Positions 23,787 to 35,179 of a DNA stretch of 64,000 nucleotides are shown in pieces. The DNA comes from Varanus komodoensis (taxonomy: Eukaryota; Chordata; Lepidosauria; Squamata; Varanidae). Position numbers and translations under genes: made by a program. Where the stretch lies: positions 22,090,154 through 22,154,153 of the forward strand of contig NW_025336480.1 of the NCBI RefSeq assembly GCF_004798865.1, in the 5' to 3' direction. The notes beneath the pieces are model-generated. The model was not told the origin of the DNA. It ran no database searches and worked only from the letters and a program-made list of their open reading frames with translations. Every line of letters begins with the position of its first letter. Positions within the stretch are counted from its first letter, which is position 1.

Positions 23787-23875
23787 CAATCCTGTATCAC
23801 TTGCCAGGAAACACGCTCATCCAATGTGCTCATACTTATATCTGAGTAGGCATGTATAAGATTGTGTTTACAGCT
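23787..23875. mobile_element. Degraded MITE fragment
   Basis: 'gcaatcctgtatcactt...catacttatatctgagtagg' and 'catgtataagattgtg' follow the reptile MITE that reads 'gcaatcctatgcacacttacctgggagtaag...cttctgagtagacatg' in pieces. A second fragment of this family is at 48205-48262. Confidence 0.6.
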
Positions 23876-23965
23876 ACAGGACGATCAGACTTTCTCCTAA
23901 GAAAGCATGGATTGAATTGTAATGTCAATCCCATCTTTTAGTTCACCTGGGACATTTAACCCATT

Positions 23966-23966
23966 C

Positions 23967-24012
<46 letters not shown>

Positions 24013-24013
24013 C
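23966..24013. repeat. Compound (AT)n(AC)n microsatellite
   Basis: About 20 bp of AT followed by about 28 bp of AC, a switch common in vertebrate dinucleotide repeats. Confidence 0.95.
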
Positions 24014-24224
24014 CAAACTTGGGCCAATTGAATTAGCTAATTTGGCCACAGTTGGCCTTTAATGTCACATCAGCTCCACAAATTATACAATTAGCACCAT
24101 GTGTCCTCACCACATACTCAAGCAAGACAATAGTGCCGCAACCAAAGAACATTTACAGAACAAGCAACAGACATAAGACCACATTGTTTCTTTTCTCTTC
24201 TCCTGTGGCATGTGGCTTTTCTTC
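24014..24224. other. Non-repetitive sequence
   Basis: 'gaattagctaatttggcc' and 'acaaattatacaattagc' are AT-rich words of enhancer type. Nothing decisive. Confidence 0.3.
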
Positions 24225-24365
24225 AAGGTATGGAGAACCATCTCCATATCTTGTGAAAACCCTGGAGAGGAACTTTGTCTGAAACCCTGGACAGCTGCTA
24301 CCCATCTGTAGCTGACACCAAACTGCATGGTTTGAATTTGTCCAGCCAGTATGACCTGAAAGAAA
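24225..24365 (+). mobile_element. tRNA-Ala-like SINE, 3' body fragment
   Basis: 'tgaaaccctggacagctgct' and 'catctgtagctgac' match the body of the squamate SINE whose copies read 'gaaaccctggagagctgctgccagtcagtgtagac' in pieces. The tRNA head is absent. A copy with the head lies at 40915-41130. Confidence 0.65.
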
Positions 24366-25270
24366 ATCACATCCTTATTCACCATATTCAACAAATATTT
24401 TTAGGAGTCAGATCCTGTCCATTAAGCCTTACCTACCAAAGTTGTAGTAATGAGAATCTGCCATACGAACCACTGAATGCAGTGGTCTGTGGGAGCACCA
24501 TAATATGTCGCAGCTTTTTCATAATATTTTCTAATTGAGTTTTGAAATCCAAGTGATTCTTTGCTTCCATGAATATTGCAACGATTTACAGGAAGGAGGA
24601 GGAGGAGGAAGAACCTAAATGTAGTGGAATCGCCATCATTTCCTTGGACTGCAGTCACTGAAGTTGGTGAGGACAATGCCAAAGCCTTGTGGGAGACACA
24701 CTTCTGTAGGGGCCACGGAGAGAGAGCTCTTCTGCTACTCCTGCGAAGCCCTGTCTCCTACTGAGACAACCTGAGCCATGTCTGAAGACTGGATCTCCCA
24801 CTGTGGCTTGAAATCTGGTTCTCCTCTATGTATGGGTTATGCAAAGTAGATGGCACATTAGTGCATTATTCTTTGCTATCTTCTACCGAAGAGTGCTTCC
24901 CCTTTCCCCACTGTTTTTCACCTGTTTTTAAGAAGAAGAGAGTGATAATGACTATATACAAGATTCAAGAATACAATTTCGTATTCATGTGCCATATATA
25001 ACCAAACTGCTGTGGTCGAAACATGTTTTGTGGGGGAGTGGGGTGGATCAGACTGGGTTCTGCATCACTTCGATTAAGTTTCTGCTCCAGTTTGTTCCCT
25101 TACACCCAATTGAAAGTTACACCCAAACGTGGTTGCTCACAGGCTTACAAGATAATGTAAAACTCTTCATCCCCGCCCTCCCCACCACACACAGCCATTC
25201 AAAATGCAGTCACAGAATTCCCCAGGGCCAATGATGGACTTTCCTCAGAGGGAAGGAGGTGGCTGCCCTC
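24366..25270. other. Unassigned sequence
   Basis: The part 24400-24600 ('ttcataatattttctaattg', 'tgaatattgcaacgattta') is repeat-free and AT-rich. A GGA-rich run lies at 24594-24612. No gene. Confidence 0.4.
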
Positions 25271-25313
25271 ACAGGCAAGGGCTGGTGGCTTGAGAGAAGT
25301 AGCCCTTGCCTGT
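25271..25313. repeat. Perfect 13-bp inverted repeat
   Basis: ACAGGCAAGGGCT at 25271-25283 and its exact reverse complement at 25301-25313 enclose 17 bases. The hairpin lies 80 bp before the paired palindromes at 25395. Confidence 0.9.
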
Positions 25314-25394
25314 AGTCCATTTGCCTGAGCTTCTGGGGGGTTATTTCAATGGTTCTGATGGATACGGGTCTCTGTTGTGGTAGCAACAGCCTTC

Positions 25395-25451
25395 TGTTGA
25401 GTCAACAGTGAGGGATGACAGGGCCTTGTTGAGCAGGATGTTGAGTCAACA
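25395..25451. promoter_or_regulatory. Paired AP-1/MARE-like palindromes
   Basis: The 13-mer TGTTGAGTCAACA occurs at 25395-25407 and again, identical, at 25439-25451, 44 bp centre to centre. Each holds the AP-1 core TGAGTCA in a symmetric frame close to the Maf recognition element (TGCTGASTCAGCA), with T in place of C at position 3 and its mirror. Each copy is followed by G. Two exact copies of a 13-mer in 57 bp suggest either a paired binding site or a small duplication. No wider homology flanks the copies, which favours selection on the site. Confidence 0.5.
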
Positions 25452-25599
25452 GAAGTTTTTACTCTAGGTTTGGGACAGCACCTGTAGTGAACAAAAGGAA
25501 GAGGTTAACTGCTGGTATTTTAGAAGTGCAAACAGATGCAGGGAGAAATGGGGCAAGAACGCACATACATATTGCAATTGACCACTGGGAGAATCTCCT

Positions 25600-26785
25600 G
25601 CTCATTTCATGGATTATGAAACCCTAGTTTATACTGGAATGATTCATTGTATATGTGTCATTTTAATTATGCTTTCGCATTCTTGAGTTTGATGGTGAAA
25701 TGATTGCTGATCGAGGCTTATGGCCTCCTTTTTTCATCTTTATTGTGCTCTGCCTCCGATCAGCAGTCCAAGGTGATGTGAACTTCCTGCTATTGACTTT
25801 TCTCACTCCTCTGTGGAGGTTGTCATGGAGAATTAAGTTATTGACAAATCAACAGCTTATGTGCTAAACTGTTTCCTGCACGTCTTCATTGTTAGGAATG
25901 TGGGAACTGGCTGAGACCTTGCATTCATTCAGAATACAGCCCATTTCTGCACCAGTCAAAGGGAGATGCAGACTGAATTCCATGCTAGGATAAAGTCATA
26001 ATTCACTTTTTCTAATCCACATCTACAGCACGACAAATGAAAATGTTGAGCTCTGTCACATTCAAATGCTTCTCTTAGCATTGTGGAATTCGGTGCAGGT
26101 TTCATTTCAAAATCTTTCGACCAGGGGAAAAAAACGGAACTTATAAAAGTTGCTAATGGCTCTATTGATTTTGCAAGGAACCCGGGCCAATTTACACTCA
26201 TGCTAATGCTAAGGCTCAAATTCTTCTGTTGCTTTGGGCAAGTTCAGGCAGCAGAATAAAATGAGTGGCGTTCTAGCTTATTCAATGTTCTAATCTCCTC
26301 AGCAACATTATTTTCTTTCAGGAAGCAATCATGAACAGAAGGTGTGACTGAGCAAACACAATAGGCAGAGTTAATTAATATAATGTTAACTGTGATAGCT
26401 GATGGTTGACATTTTTTCTTCTAAATGACACAATAGATGTTAATTTGTGCCACCCCCATTTTAACCGGCATGTAGGAACTATTTTTATATTTTCAGGAGA
26501 TGTCAGATCTACTGCATGAGTCACAAAGTCATCTTTAATACTTTCTCATTATGCCTCCCATCATTATATGAAATGAATCATTTTTCTGCATGACTGGAGT
26601 TGATCCGTTTCTGAAAATACTGTGAATATTTCTAATGTGGAATGTGTTTTGGAGGCCTCTTTTTCAGCTACTTACATTTTCTTCTGCTATTGTAGGCCTT
26701 CGGAGTTACAGACATGTGAGGAATTAACTATTAAACAGAGTCACTTAAAATGTTGTAATGTATTATTATAATTGTTTTATTGCAT
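25600..26785. promoter_or_regulatory. Candidate conserved non-coding block
   Basis: Nearly 1.2 kb without recognised repeats. It contains 'tgtcattttaattatgc', 'gagaattaagttattgac', 'ctcatgctaatgctaagg', 'agagttaattaatataatg' and 'gatgttaatttgtgcc'. Open frames are short. The repeat-free length in a repeat-rich window is the main argument. Confidence 0.35.
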
Positions 26786-28139
26786 CACTTTATGCTGTTG
26801 CTTTATCTAATCCTTTATTATAAGTGGATAGGTATGAAAAGTGTGGCTATAAAATATGGGGCCTGGGTGCTCCCCCTCCAGCACAAAGACCCAGTGGCTC
26901 AGCAGCCCAATTTTACATTTCCGAGGGTTTGGAAGCACCCCTCACCTCTGGTGCAGTTTCTGGCACGCTGCTGCCCCTGCCCTGCAGGGAGTGTGGTTGG
27001 TGTGAGTGGCGGCAATGCTGCCTGTGCTCGAGGGAAGTGATGCTGTGCCATCATCTGACCTCCAGTTTCCTGGACATTCTTTCCCTACGAAAGAGGCTTC
27101 TGGTTTTCTGGCTCATCCTTGGAAGGCCTTATCATGTATTGCGCATGTCCTCTGGTGGCATTTTTGATCTTGCCTAAGTACCGGTGAGCGGTTGAGGTTA
27201 CTCTGTGTGTGCATGTCTTCTTTCCATTGATCATCTCTCTATTCTTCTGCAGCCTCCCCAGCTGTCTGCATTTCCCCATCTGAAACAAGACTATACTTGG
27301 CTCATGATGCCCTCCCTGTCCTGAGCCCAACCCTTCCCTTCTTGCCCAGAGGCTCCAAAACACCAGACAGTTGTTTATGACGCAGAACTTTATTGGCACT
27401 GCCCAGCTCTCAAGACTATAAGAGCACTCTGGCAAGCTGAGCAACATTCCTCTGCTCCTGGAAAGAAAATCGAACCCAAATCGGAAGCTTTTCCTCAGCC
27501 TTCCTTTCTCCCCAAGTGGGGGACAGCAGCCAGTGAGGCCACACAGGCCTTCTCAGCCCTCTGTGTGGGTAGCAACTCTCTCCAGATGCTTCATTGCTGG
27601 ACCAGGGCCTGGGCAAGGCACCAGTTCTCCCTCTTGTCTTGGGTCCCTCTTGTCTCTTCCAATATGTGTCTGTTCTCATGGCTGGCCTGGGAAACTGCAG
27701 GCAGAAGCCCAGCTGGTGCTGCAAAGGCTTCTGCCCCCTTTCATCTTTCTGCCCTCCACCTCCTCTTCTTCAGTGACCTCCTCAATTCTGTAAGACAGGC
27801 CCTGGGAAAGTCAGCGGCGAGTGCCCGGCTTCCCTGGGAAGAACAGGGGCAGCCACAGAGGTTATAGGGTGCTGCAAGGATAGTGCACCGTGAGAGGCGG
27901 GACACTCGCACACTTTTCTCTGGCACCCCATAAGGAAGGTAACTGGAACCCTGGATCCAACCCATGAATATTGTCTCCAAAATGTCTTCTCCATTAAGTT
28001 GCTTTTTAAGACATATTACTTTTCTCTCAGATTGAATGAGAATGGTAAACAATGTGGGATAAATTTTCAACATGGTTAGTACCTAGAAGATTTCAAGATT
28101 TTATTATCTGTTTTAGTGAGAGCTAGCCTTATGGACTTT
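26786..28139. other. Unassigned sequence
   Basis: GC-richer DNA with overlapping frames on both strands (up to 120 codons at 27085-27447). No domain or repeat family is firm. An AATAAA-containing minus-strand stretch near 27370-27390 is discussed under rejected items. Confidence 0.4.
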
Positions 28140-28330
28140 TTATGTATTCATTGATACAGACCTTTACATTAGTATTCCCATGCGTCATCCAGAGCAGCTC
28201 ATAGCAATTTAAAATCACAATATACAACTATACATTTTGTTTAAAAGCAAAACAACAATCAACTCCAACACTACTACAGAGGGGGAAAATAGTTGAGGCC
28301 AAAAATAAAACAACCTTTAAAAGAATCAGG
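28140..28330 (-). mobile_element. L2-type LINE 3' tail fragment
   Basis: 'attgatacagacctttac', 'tccagagcagctcatagc' and an A-rich 'ttaaaatcacaatatac' run match the inverted 3' end of reptile L2-type LINEs. Confidence 0.6.
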
Positions 28331-28579
28331 CACTTAGCAATTAAAATTCTGCCAGAATGGAATATTGGCAATATGCAAAAATATTAAAAATGTCTCAAAG
28401 ATTAATTCATTGTAAGGCAGATCAACTAAAATGTTTTCATGTACCATCAATGCTACTTCAACAAAAGGTTGCGCCCACTTAGGATGTGCATATTTATTTA
28501 TGATAATGCATCACACCATTGTTACTGAAGCATCGCTTGCACATCTCAGATGCTGTTAAGGTGCTCTTTGTGGTAGCCT
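28331..28579. other. Unassigned AT-rich sequence
   Basis: Nothing recognised. Confidence 0.4.
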
Positions 28580-28662
28580 TCTTGAACCCAGGGCTATTGG
28601 CTAGGGATTATGGAAATCACCTTTCAATTCATCTACAGGTCACCAGTTTGGGGAAGACTGCT
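28580..28662. mobile_element. Palindromic MITE, copy 4 (half)
   Basis: 'gggctattggctagggatta', 'atctacaggtcaccagtttgg' and 'ggaagactgc' match the right half of the hAT-type MITE found at 19505. Confidence 0.6.
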
Positions 28663-29954
28663 TCACATGGTTACACAGAAAGCTCTGCCCCGGTTTCTGT
28701 ATCCTCTCAGACTTCTCATTCAGATCGCAACCAAAGTCAAAATGCTCCAGAAGAATGAAGAAGCACTGGAAAGGCAACCTGCCTTTTTGCAAATACGCCT
28801 GCCAACAAAATGGCTATGAAAAGTGTCCTTTTCAGCAAGATAAACAGCAAGAGTTTTAAAAGAACAAGGAAAAGAAAAGCTTGACTGATGCTTTCATACA
28901 TTTTAAAACTTGGAGATGGATAAATTGTGTGGTTGATTCATAATGACATCAATTACACTTATGGTACAGTAATAATTCACTCCTTTATTATTATTTATGA
29001 GGTGATTTTAGAGTTTTAAAATGTTTTATGTTTATTGATGTGTTTGGTTAACACACACTTAAACAACATGGTCAGGTGCTTTGCAGGATGCTGGAAAACA
29101 GCAAAATCAATACATTCTGCACCCGAGAACAATCTCCTTAGTTTTGTAGTGCGAAGTAATGATTCCCTGAGCAACATCCCAGGAGTCTCAGGCATAATTG
29201 CAATTCCACACAGTCAACGGTCTGCTCAGAGCCATATTATCACTCCCTTTAGCAGCTTTATATCTGCTTGCGCTCCTTGGCTTTGACACTCTTTTTCATG
29301 ATGATCCCAACTGGGTTTTGTTCTTTTTAATAAATTTAGGAACAAGGAATACCAGTCCAGGGGAAGAGGGAGATGGTGCTCCTTCTATAGCCTCTTACAA
29401 AGCAGTCCTATCTATGTCTGTTCAGAAATACAGCAAGTCCCATATACGTGTCCGTAGGATTGCAGTCCTGTCAATTTCTGCCAGCTTTGAAGGATGAAGA
29501 GTTGTGAACTTTTCACCTATGCCTTACTTAGGGCAAAACTGAACAGTAGCTTACCTCATTAAACGTGAGATCACCAGCAATGAAAGTGGAAACAGTTCCT
29601 TTGGATCAGAGCCATCGCCCCTTTAAAAACGGAAGGAAAGTCTTTAGCCCAACTTGTGATATTATACCTTGGGCCAGAATCAGATATCTATGAACAGAGC
29701 TTCACTCTTGGAAAGGGAGGCTCTCCACACTGACACATGGAAGGGTGGTTTTTGCTACTGTGCCTTCCCCTGCAGCGGCTGAGAATGGGGTCTGGAAAAG
29801 GGGTGCAGGAAGTGTTGCAGGGAGCAGGAGGAAAAGGGGGAATTGACTCCCTAACCCCATTTCTCATTGAATCTATTTCTTTTATTTCCACCTTCAGACA
29901 CATTGTTGTTCCATCTGAATGACCTAGCAAAAGTGCAGTTTCTTTTCTTACAAG
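28663..29954. other. Unassigned sequence
   Basis: No gene or recognised repeat. 28960-29030 is AT-rich. 29200-29500 has short frames without domains. Confidence 0.45.
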
Positions 29955-30222
29955 CTTATGGAATGTGCTTCCTGGAGAGGTATGCCTGGCGCCGAGTTTA
30001 TATTCTTTTTGGCGCCAAGTTAAAACCTTTTTATTTAATTGCCATTTTAAAAACTAATATTTTATCGTTAACAGTCACTCTTTTTGTTTTCAGTTTTTTT
30101 AAATATTATCTTTTATGGAATTTGTTATTTATAGGGATTGTTTTATTGTTTTTAATTGTATGTGTTGTGAGCCACCTCGAGATGCCAAGGCATGTGGTGA
30201 TGGCATATAAGTTTTAACTACA
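29955..30222 (+). mobile_element. L2-type LINE 3' end
   Basis: 'ggcgccgagtttatattc', 'tggcgccaagttaaaacc', a long T-rich untranslated part, then 'gtgagccacctcgagatgcc' and 'ggcatataagttttaac' with 'ataaataagcaag'. It is the best-preserved L2-type 3' end in the window and matches 5455-5670 word for word at both ends. Confidence 0.85.
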
Positions 30223-31319
30223 TAAATAAGCAAGCAAGCTGGAAAATGTAAATTGCGGGCTGAATGACTACAGCCACCAATGCTGAAGGGGTTGGGGCTT
30301 CTGATGCCGGGAGTTCCTAATGGGGAGGCCAAGAGAATGATCTTCCTGGGTGAATGGGTCTCCCTACAAGCAAGCCTGATCATGTGTGGGCCTTTGTGTG
30401 AAAGTCTGCACACCACACAGCCACTGGAGGGAGGACGCAAGCAGGCCAGGTGGAGCAGCACCCCCTGGCTTGGAGGCTCCGCGGGCCAGATGGGGATCTC
30501 CATAGGCCGGGTTGGATCAGAGGTCCACCTCTTCTACTATAGGTGGACAAAAATTTACAAAAGTCCAATCTTGCCTACGTTTGCTCAAATGCGCATCCCA
30601 TTGTGCTTATTTGCTCACACTTCCAGGTAATGTGCATAGGATGGAAGACATGCAGATGATTTGCCACCAATTCCCAGTTTGCCACAGGGAAACAAAACCT
30701 CAGACAACCTTTCTAGGTGGCAAGGAAAGTGTCCTCACATTTCTTAGAAAGCACAACTTGTAAAATCCTAACAGGCCTCTGAAATCTTCCGCAATCATGC
30801 TAATTATCCCAGCATTGTGTCCACCCACCACACAGAAGAGTGCATCCATGAAGTCGCATCCTCACATAACTCAAGCCGGGTCATGTACCTTCTGCAGGCA
30901 TTGCATTTGCTCCCAGCTGCAATCACACAGAGCCCAGCAAGCATCTGAACTGGGTCGGCTTATGCACGGGACAAATTCAACTGCATGTGGGAAGGCCATA
31001 TCAATCCACACAAAAGCTTGCAAAGCTAACCTATCAAGGCACACACTTCCACGCCATGACTTTTTAGAGTGCTGCAGCAAATATTTCGAATAGGAGGCAC
31101 AAAGAACAACTCAAGGATTATTTCCTCCATTTTTGCTTCACTGTAGAGCTTTAATGAAAGCTTGTATGTTTGTAACACAGAAACACACATACAATATATG
31201 AACTTCCTGGGCTATTTTATTTCAGTCCTTGAGAAATGGAGGGAGCATTGGCTAGTATGTTCTTAGTTCCACTCAGTGGAGGCCTGAACTAAAATTACGA
31301 CTTGAAAGCAAATGCGGTG
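30223..31319. other. Unassigned sequence
   Basis: Overlapping frames of up to 124 codons at 30129-30630 on both strands, no domain. No repeat family recognised. Confidence 0.45.
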
Positions 31320-31910
31320 ACCTTTAAAAGAGTCGAGAAGAAGCTATTTCCAGCATATTACTAAACGCTATATTTTAAAGGTTCTAACCTTATTTGCTAC
31401 AAGTGTATAATATCAGGAAAACCTTGTGAGCGAAGGTTCTGCATTCATCACATGGCCCAAGTCACTTTACAGAGGAGATGGGAGAAAGTTATTACATTCC
31501 CACTTCCAGACACGAAAGTTCAATCCCCTTTTCCAGTTGCGTTTTGCTGCATTAAATAAGGTTCAGGGATCACTTTCAGAATTACAGGCTTCTTGACCTA
31601 ACAAAAAAAATATAAAGTTTCCAAGAAATAGCAATGGCTGTGTCATCTCGGAGAGCAATTTACGATACATACGCTTACCCCGAAGAACTCCTACGCAGCG
31701 CTAACCGGGCCAGCATCTATTTGATATCTTCAAAGCATAAAGTTTATTGAGCAAAATATTGTTTTATGTGGATTCTAATAGAAATTGATTTATAAGGCAT
31801 GGTTTAAAAGTAAAAGATGGGCAAATGAAAGACATCCATGCTGCAAAGTCCTGAGAGGCCACCCTTAAAACAGGAGTTTAATTTCACTGGGCAGGTAACG
31901 AGAGACGCGC
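31320..31910. promoter_or_regulatory. Candidate conserved non-coding block
   Basis: Repeat-free DNA with surviving CpGs in AT-rich context ('aaacgctatattttaaagg', 'ttacgatacatacgcttacc', 'gcagcgctaaccggg') and 'agaaattgatttataagg'. No frame of note. Inference from texture. Confidence 0.36.
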
Positions 31911-32034
31911 AATGCCCTCATTTTTATACTGCCTTATTTAATGGCTGACGCTCCCCGTGGACCTCAACGTCTTTGTGGTGTGATGCTTGGAAAACCATGA
32001 CGTGAACGCGAATCTTCACCTCATTCATTCCGTT
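31911..32034. other. Unassigned sequence
   Basis: A possible weak tail-like word 'tttttatactgcc' near 31920, otherwise nothing. Confidence 0.35.
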
Positions 32035-32130
32035 GTTTCTATTGTTTATAAATTTATATCCTACCTTTTGGAGGTAGGACTGCAGCTTCCTCCAAATAAA
32101 TCAGCTCTCATAAAAGTGGGATCACGGCAA
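32035..32130 (-). mobile_element. LINE/SINE 3' tail fragment
   Basis: 'gtttataaatttatatcc', 'taccttttggaggtagg' is the inverted 'cctttcggaggaaggcgggatataaat' type of 3' end shared by L2 LINEs and their SINEs. Confidence 0.5.
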
Positions 32131-32869
32131 ATAAAACGCAAACATATGCAGACAAGGAGAGCAAGAAGCAGCACAGTGCAAAAGGAACGTGGGAGAGAAA
32201 CTGTTCGGGGGCTGCGTCTGTGCTTTGGTCTGGGCAAGATCGTGACTGAATCACTGAATGCCGATATTACAAGGACAAACATTGTACCAGGCAGGCTTTA
32301 AACAAGCAAGGAACGGAAATAGTAAAGAGCAGAAGCAGAAAGTGCAAATATAAATCAGCGGAATGGGGTAATCTCCACAATGAATTCTAACCCAAATAAA
32401 TAAATAAAAATAAATCACTATTTGGAAGGTAGCAATAAAGTTTTCAATTAAGTTAGGGTGTGCTAATGAGAGAGGTAGGCAGTTCATAGATCACCACAAT
32501 CTAACAAAGCAGCCGGTCAGATTTTTAAAAAAGAGGCTTTGAGCAGCAGCTCACACTTAGGGAGTGGCTGACCCCCAGCTAATTGAGAAAGTGCTAATCA
32601 GAGCTAAACTGTTGGCTGCTTCCAGTAAAATACTCCCTCTGCACAGGTTTGGCTTCATGGTGGTGATCTCCTGCTAAAATAATAGAAATAACTAATTACA
32701 AGAACGTGATGGGAGTGTGCTAGGGTTGGAACTGCTCCGGAAGCTTGCCCTGTTATGGTCTTCTATCTGCCTCTGCATCATGCAAAGTGTGACACTAGCT
32801 GGGTAAGGCAGGGTGGCTTTTGACCTTTGCTCCTCCAACATGCTGTCTGAACCCAGTCATGCTATTTCA
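32131..32869. other. Unassigned sequence
   Basis: 32510-32710 ('ccagctaattgagaaagtgc', 'gaaataactaattac') is repeat-free and enhancer-like. No gene. Confidence 0.35.
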
Positions 32870-34490
32870 CCCTGGTAAGTGTGGTCTTTAGGCACCGTGG
32901 TAAGAAACCATGGTTTGTTTCATGGTTTATTTGAGCCAGAAGGGCTTGTAATGCTGTCTGAGCCAGGATCATGGTTGCCACAGTCCTGGTATGGAACTAC
33001 CAGAGTCCCCTGGGAAGAGCAGCAACTGCAGGAACCTCTCCAGCCATCCAGTCTCTATGTGTGGACCAAAGAGGAAAAGGCAGGTGACCAGGATAGGGAG
33101 TGATGCACCTTTGGATTTCAGGCATGGTGGCTGATGGGATATATGCCCACTGCAGGACTGTGTGGGGAGTGAGAGGATAGAAGCCATGCTAATGTAGAAA
33201 CCTCTTGATCATCTGTCAGGTAAATCATAGTTTAAAAAACCCACACAGAAACCATAGTAACTACACGGGGTTGCTTGTCATAATGTGTGATCCCAGCACT
33301 AGGTGTAAAGTGCCTAACTTTGCACCCTGCAAAAGGAGCACAGGCTCCCCTAGTCTTCCAGCCTGTGAGCAAGAAGAAGCCCAAGTTAGAAATAATCCAA
33401 CATGGGACAGTATGGATATTGCATGATGTCTAAGGTAGTAGATACGTCTGAATATCTTAGCAACAAATGATCCCAAATGTAATCATTTTTGCTGTTAATT
33501 ATTGGTATTACTGGTGTTAGGGTCAGACATTTGAATTTTGGCTATTTTTTACCTAGTGAATTATGAGTCTTTCTCTGTGGCTGGCTTGTCATGACACAGC
33601 AGCTCATTGTGGTGACGAACCATGGTAGGTCCTGAATTAATTCCCACAGGGTGGCTTACACAGTACATGGCAACAAGCCATCCTACTCAACAGTTTGGTG
33701 TTGGACTTGCAGGAGCAATGCTGGGGTCTCGTGTCATCTGAACTTGACCCCTTGTGGGTTGTGGGAAGTGGCTAGCAGGCAGCTTGACAGGACCGGCAAA
33801 ATCCCCTTGCTGTCTTGTTGTAGCTCAGGCCACTGCCAAGTCCAGCCACTCTACCAGTGCCTACATGACACAGTGTGATGTGGAACCACACTTTACAGGC
33901 TCGATTCCCCTGCCCACTGTGGATGCTTTTTCTCTCTTCCCCCTTTGTTTTCAGTGATCCTTTTTTTAGTCTCCAATCTGACCAGGTAGTGACAGCTCCT
34001 ACAAAGTGCCCAATGGCACCTTGAAGGGACTGTGGCTGTCCAAAGCCGTAGGTGATCTTTACTTGTGAAAGGAGTATGATCCTGGGGTGGACTTGAATCT
34101 TGTCTGGTTCCTGAGACTTTCCCATTCTTTTTCTGAGCTTCCAGGTTCTGGGAAAGAAGAGAAATGCAAACCACTTTAATATAATCAAGAACAAGGAACA
34201 ATCACAGCCCTCCAGGGTGCCACTAGGAGAGGTTGTCACTAAGGGAAAAAATGGGGAAGAGAAAGAAGGCCAGGATCTATCAAAAAGGCTTAGAATCACA
34301 GAGGAGGAGGGAAGACCAGACCTTCCACATTGGTTCCCCTTGGGGAGGCCACAAGCGAAGGAGGATGTGACAACCCATGGTGAGTCCAATTGTTTGCCAA
34401 GTGCACCATGGGTTCCCTCATGAACAACCCACTCTTTGTAGCTCATTCATGGGGGGTGGATGGTTGTAATGATGTGTGACCCTACCTTGT
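32870..34490. repeat. Possible undescribed dispersed element(s)
   Basis: AACCATGG-type words recur: the palindrome AAACCATGGTTT at 32905-32916, 'gaaccatggtagg' near 33618, and 'cccatggtgag' and 'accatgggttcc' near 34374 and 34406. The phrase 'gtcataatgtgtgatccc' near 33277 returns as 'gtaatgatgtgtgaccct' near 34466. Such words recur in squamate repeats as I recall them, but I could not define ends, target duplications or a family. The longest open frame of the window (224 codons, minus, 33772-34446) lies here and shows no domain. Confidence 0.35.
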
Positions 34491-35179
34491 TTTTCTCTTT
34501 TTAACAGTTTCATGCTTTCATATTGCAAGAATATGGTCCTATTTGTTAGTTGGCGCCAGCTAAGCCATTAACAAAACATTCCTACTTTATGTTCACATTG
34601 TTGATGTGTTTTTAAAGTTATTGTGGATATTTGCAAGTTTGTGCGAGGTTCTGTCAATACTGACAAGGAGGTAAAAAAAATGTTACATAGAAGGGTTTAG
34701 TCCAACTGATCTCCCCATGGGCAAACAAAATAAAGGGGGCCATGTCCCTCAGAAAATAGATAAATGTTGTAAATAATTTATTTCAGAGCACAAAAGGCAA
34801 CTGCATGTTTGAGAAACCAGTTTCAAATAGCTGTGCAAGTCTTGACATGATACAGGTGGTGTTATCATTGGCAATGGAGCTGCACCCTCAGTCTCCCATT
34901 CGGAAAGTTATAGCAATATTCTTATGGGCACTCTGGTAATATAGCAGGTGCTTGGATAATTTTCATTTCTAGAACTGTAAAATCAATTTATAAAGATTTA
35001 TATAAGATAAGAGGCAAATTGGAGCTCATTCTCTTGAAATTTTCCTACTCCCATGAAGGAAGAAGATGATACAAACAGCTGGATCTACTGAGACCCCATT
35101 AAGGAAAAGTAGAAAAATGCAGCCCCATTACTAAAGATTAAGAGCCTTACCAAATTTAATGAAGTACAGGTAAGTAAAA
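34491..35179. other. Unassigned AT-rich sequence
   Basis: No gene. It may include the decayed 5' part of the LINE that follows. Confidence 0.35.

Noticed and set aside
27365-27560. Minus-strand AATAAA stretch resembling an LTR polyadenylation region
   Set aside because: No paired copy, no terminal repeat and no viral gene nearby. Too weak to call an LTR fossil.
33772-34446. 224-codon open frame on the minus strand, the longest in the window
   Set aside because: No domain, signal or splice context. It overlaps other frames and lies in repeat-like DNA. A stop-free run of this size is not decisive in 64 kb.
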